From NCBI GenBank assembly GCA_023394415.1, contig JAEXAR010000002.1, positions 1 through 59,718 of the forward strand: 59,718 nt of DNA, given 5' to 3'. Positions 57,713 to 59,718 of the stretch are shown piece by piece; the stretch's first letter is position 1; every line of letters begins with the position of its first letter. Source of the DNA: Bacteroidota bacterium. GTDB taxonomy: Bacteria > Bacteroidota > Bacteroidia > Flavobacteriales > Weeksellaceae. Made by a program: the position numbers and the translations under genes. The notes below the pieces were generated by a model that was not told the origin of the DNA, did no database searches, and worked only from the letters and a program-made list of their open reading frames with translations.

Positions 57713-59566
57713 ATGTGTGGAATTGTAGGTTACACAGGATTTCAGGATGCCTATGAAATCGTCATCAATGGATTACGAAGACTTGAATACAGAGGTTACG
57801 ACAGTGCAGGGATTGTGCTGGACAGTCAGGATAAACCATTCGATGTAGCTAAAACTAAAGGAAAAGTAGATGATTTAGTAGCTATATCTAATAATCTTAA
57901 AGGTTCTGCGCATGTTGGCATGGGACATACACGTTGGGCAACACACGGTGTGCCAAGTGATAGAAACTCGCACCCGCACCTTTCAAACAACGGTAAAATT
58001 GCTTTGGTACATAACGGAATTATTGAAAATTATGATTCCATTAAAACGATGCTCAGCGATAAAGGATATCAATTTAAATCAGAAACTGATACAGAAGTTT
58101 TAGTAAATCTAATACAGTATTTTATGGACTCTCAAGCTGATCTTGATTTTCCTACCGCTGTTCGCTTCGCATTAAACGAAGTTTATGGTGCTTATGCCAT
58201 TACTGTAATGCATGATGATTTTCCTGGGCTTTTAGTTGTGGGAAGATTAGGCTCACCTTTGGCAATTGGGCTTGGAGACAATGAATACTTTATTGCTTCC
58301 GATGCTTCTCCGTTCGTAGAATTTACAAAAGAAGCCATTTATCTTGAAGAAGGTCACATGGCTACTATTTCTCTTGAAAATGGAGTTAATATTACCACAA
58401 TTATTGATAATGCAAAGATAGAACCTGCTGTACAGGAGCTTAAGCTAAACCTTGAGCAAATTGAAAAAGGTGGGTATGAGCATTTCATGATGAAAGAAAT
58501 TTTCGAGCAGCCAAAATCTGTTCTAGATACAATGAGAGGAAGGTTAATAGTTGAAGAAGGTATTATAAAAATGGCTGGTGTTTGGGATCATTTAGAGAGA
58601 TTCAATAATGCCAACAGAATAATTATTATTGCCTGCGGAACATCTTGGCATGCAGGTTTGGTGGGAGAATATCTTATTGAAGAGTTTGCCCGAATTCCGG
58701 TTGAGGTAGAATATGCTTCAGAATTCAGATACAGAAATCCAATTATAACAGATAAAGATGTTGTGATAGCTATATCACAATCTGGTGAAACAGCAGACAC
58801 AATGGCTGCTTTAAAATTGGCTAAAGAAAAAGGAGCATTCATTTATGGTATTTGTAATGTAGTAGATTCTTCTATTGCTAGAATAACAGATGCAGGCTCT
58901 TATACTCACGCAGGTCCGGAAATTGGTGTTGCTTCTACAAAAGCTTTTACAGCACAACTTACTATTCTTACTTTAATTGCTTTAAAATTAGGTAAACATA
59001 ATGGTAACCTAAGCAATCAGGAATTTATGAGATTGATTACTGAGCTTGATGCTCTTCCGAAAAAAATTGAAGAAGTATTAGCTTTAACTCATGATCATGT
59101 AAAAGAAATTTCTAAAGAATATGTAAATGCGACCAACTTCTTATATTTAGGAAGAGGTTATAACTATCCTTCTGCTTTGGAAGGTGCACTTAAGCTGAAA
59201 GAGATTTCGTATATCCATGCAGAAGGTTATCCAGCAGCAGAAATGAAACATGGCCCTATTGCATTAATTGATGAAAACATGCCAATTGTGATCATAGCTC
59301 CTAAAAAAGGACATTATGATAAAATTGTAAGTAATGTTCAGGAAATTAAAGCCAGAAAAGGAAAAGTTATAGCTGTTGTAAACAAAGGTGATGAGCAAGT
59401 TGCGGCAATGGCTGATCATGTGATTGAAATTCCTGATACTTCTGAATGTTTCTCGCCAATTGTAGCTGCAATTCCTTTACAATTATTGGCATACTATATT
59501 GCTGTATATAGAGGTGCAAATGTAGATCAACCTAGAAATTTAGCAAAATCTGTTACTGTAGAATAA
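57713..59566 (+). CDS. glmS: Glutamine-fructose-6-phosphate aminotransferase (isomerizing)
   Basis: The 617-residue enzyme makes glucosamine 6-phosphate, the entry to UDP-GlcNAc. It has Cys2 as the glutaminase nucleophile (MCGIVGYTGF), GHTRWATHG, DTEVLVNLI, then two SIS domains (GTSWHAGLVGEYL, AISQSGETADTMAALK, STKAFTAQL) and the closing DQPRNLAKSVTVE. The length is typical. It is the third gene of the GT5-like/DUF4270/glmS operon. No terminator is seen before the second IS copy, which begins 28 bases after its stop, so its 3' end may have been changed by the insertion. Confidence 0.97.
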   Translation: MCGIVGYTGFQDAYEIVINGLRRLEYRGYDSAGIVLDSQDKPFDVAKTKGKVDDLVAISNNLKGSAHVGMGHTRWATHGVPSDRNSHPHLSNNGKIALVHNGIIENYDSIKTMLSDKGYQFKSETDTEVLVNLIQYFMDSQADLDFPTAVRFALNEVYGAYAITVMHDDFPGLLVVGRLGSPLAIGLGDNEYFIASDASPFVEFTKEAIYLEEGHMATISLENGVNITTIIDNAKIEPAVQELKLNLEQIEKGGYEHFMMKEIFEQPKSVLDTMRGRLIVEEGIIKMAGVWDHLERFNNANRIIIIACGTSWHAGLVGEYLIEEFARIPVEVEYASEFRYRNPIITDKDVVIAISQSGETADTMAALKLAKEKGAFIYGICNVVDSSIARITDAGSYTHAGPEIGVASTKAFTAQLTILTLIALKLGKHNGNLSNQEFMRLITELDALPKKIEEVLALTHDHVKEISKEYVNATNFLYLGRGYNYPSALEGALKLKEISYIHAEGYPAAEMKHGPIALIDENMPIVIIAPKKGHYDKIVSNVQEIKARKGKVIAVVNKGDEQVAAMADHVIEIPDTSECFSPIVAAIPLQLLAYYIAVYRGANVDQPRNLAKSVTVE

Positions 59567-59594
59567 AAATTTATTCATCTACATAAAATATTAA

Positions 59595-59718
59595 TTGATT
59601 ATCCGTTTTTAATCATAACCTGTAATATTAGCAATTATAAGCCTTTCAAAGAGGCTATCTCCAAAATATCTTCGATTTAGCTTGTAGATGAATTCGTTGA
59701 GATAGAGTTGAAGATACT
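59595..59718 (-). mobile_element. Second IS1595-family element, 3' part, runs off the window
   Basis: The end of an element related to 24292-25275 lies in reverse orientation. Its terminal repeat reads TTGATTATCCGT (59595-59606) against TTGAATATCCGT in the first copy. The DNA differs from copy 1 at about seven positions in 110 bases. Confidence 0.85.
59609..59718 (-). CDS. IS1595-family transposase, C-terminal end of second copy
   Basis: The last 36 residues of the transposase are encoded, ending GYD and stop. Over this stretch only one residue differs from the first copy (Ser for Arg before LFERL), while most base changes are synonymous. That suggests two related elements that have been kept functional, not a single recent event. 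The rest of the gene is beyond the window. Confidence 0.9.
   Translation of the reverse strand, partial: YLQLYLNEFIYKLNRRYFGDSLFERLIIANITGYD

Noticed and set aside
1..59718. CRISPR array, rRNA operon, prophage or integrative element
   Set aside because: No regularly spaced 25-40-base repeats, no rRNA sequence, no phage structural genes or integrase and no att-like duplication around the tRNA genes were seen.

Overview
The window looks like chromosomal DNA of a flavobacterium of the Chryseobacterium/Kaistella type (Weeksellaceae, Bacteroidota). This rests on a type IX secretion gene (PorZ), TAnnTTTG-type promoter boxes, lipoproteins and small proteins typical of that group (DUF4270, DUF3667, DUF1684), AT-rich spacers and little sign of Shine-Dalgarno sites. 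It is a mosaic of housekeeping genes and small accessory loci. I see no prophage, CRISPR array, rRNA or integrative element.

Layout. 0-2.1 kb: the 3' end of a photolyase gene, then two nearly identical GreA/GreB genes in tandem. 2.3-9.6 kb: a block that looks richer in G+C than the rest. It holds a Crp/Fnr regulator, a secreted serine hydrolase, a TolC-HlyD-ABC permease efflux operon with period-7 DNA repeats in its spacers, and a broken cardiolipin synthase gene. 9.6-24.2 kb: a GH92 mannosidase, an M23 peptidase with an internal insert, gpsA, mqo, recO, porZ, a two-gene 5'-nucleotidase, dapA and an acetyltransferase. 24.3-25.3 kb: a complete IS1595-type element with a likely 8-bp target duplication. 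25.7-29.7 kb: a signalling cassette (short AraC-type regulator, Rcp1-like response regulator, CHASE3/PAS histidine kinase) followed by two very small membrane proteins. 29.7-45.4 kb: recG, a secreted thioredoxin-fold protein, three tandem POT peptide transporters, a LytS/LytTR-like two-component system separated by a nested palindromic repeat, a frameshifted alpha/beta hydrolase, dipeptidyl peptidase IV and an alpha-glucan phosphorylase-like protein. 45.5-53.8 kb: DUF3667, a stand-alone PD-(D/E)XK-like nuclease candidate, a DinB-like protein, a cysteine dioxygenase-like protein, mtaB, an FMN glutamate-synthase-like protein, an FKBP-like lipoprotein, an S4 RNA-binding protein and aroK. 53.8-59.7 kb: tRNA-Lys, tRNA-Leu and tRNA-Lys, then panC diverging from an operon of a truncated GT5-like protein, a DUF4270 lipoprotein and glmS. 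A second, diverged IS1595 copy begins just after glmS and runs off the window.

How genes fit together. DPP IV releases dipeptides, which the three POT carriers could import. The LytS/LytTR pair lies directly upstream of the third carrier and may control it. TolC, HlyD and the permease form a tripartite exporter, but no ATPase gene is visible. Two glycogen-type proteins lack residues that define catalysis in their relatives. Two genes (cls and an alpha/beta hydrolase) are broken by small indels.

The least explained signals are the period-7 intergenic arrays, the nested palindrome inside the two-component operon, the two glycogen-family proteins with replaced key residues, and the lone nuclease-like gene. 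All calls come from reading the sequence. No searches were run.
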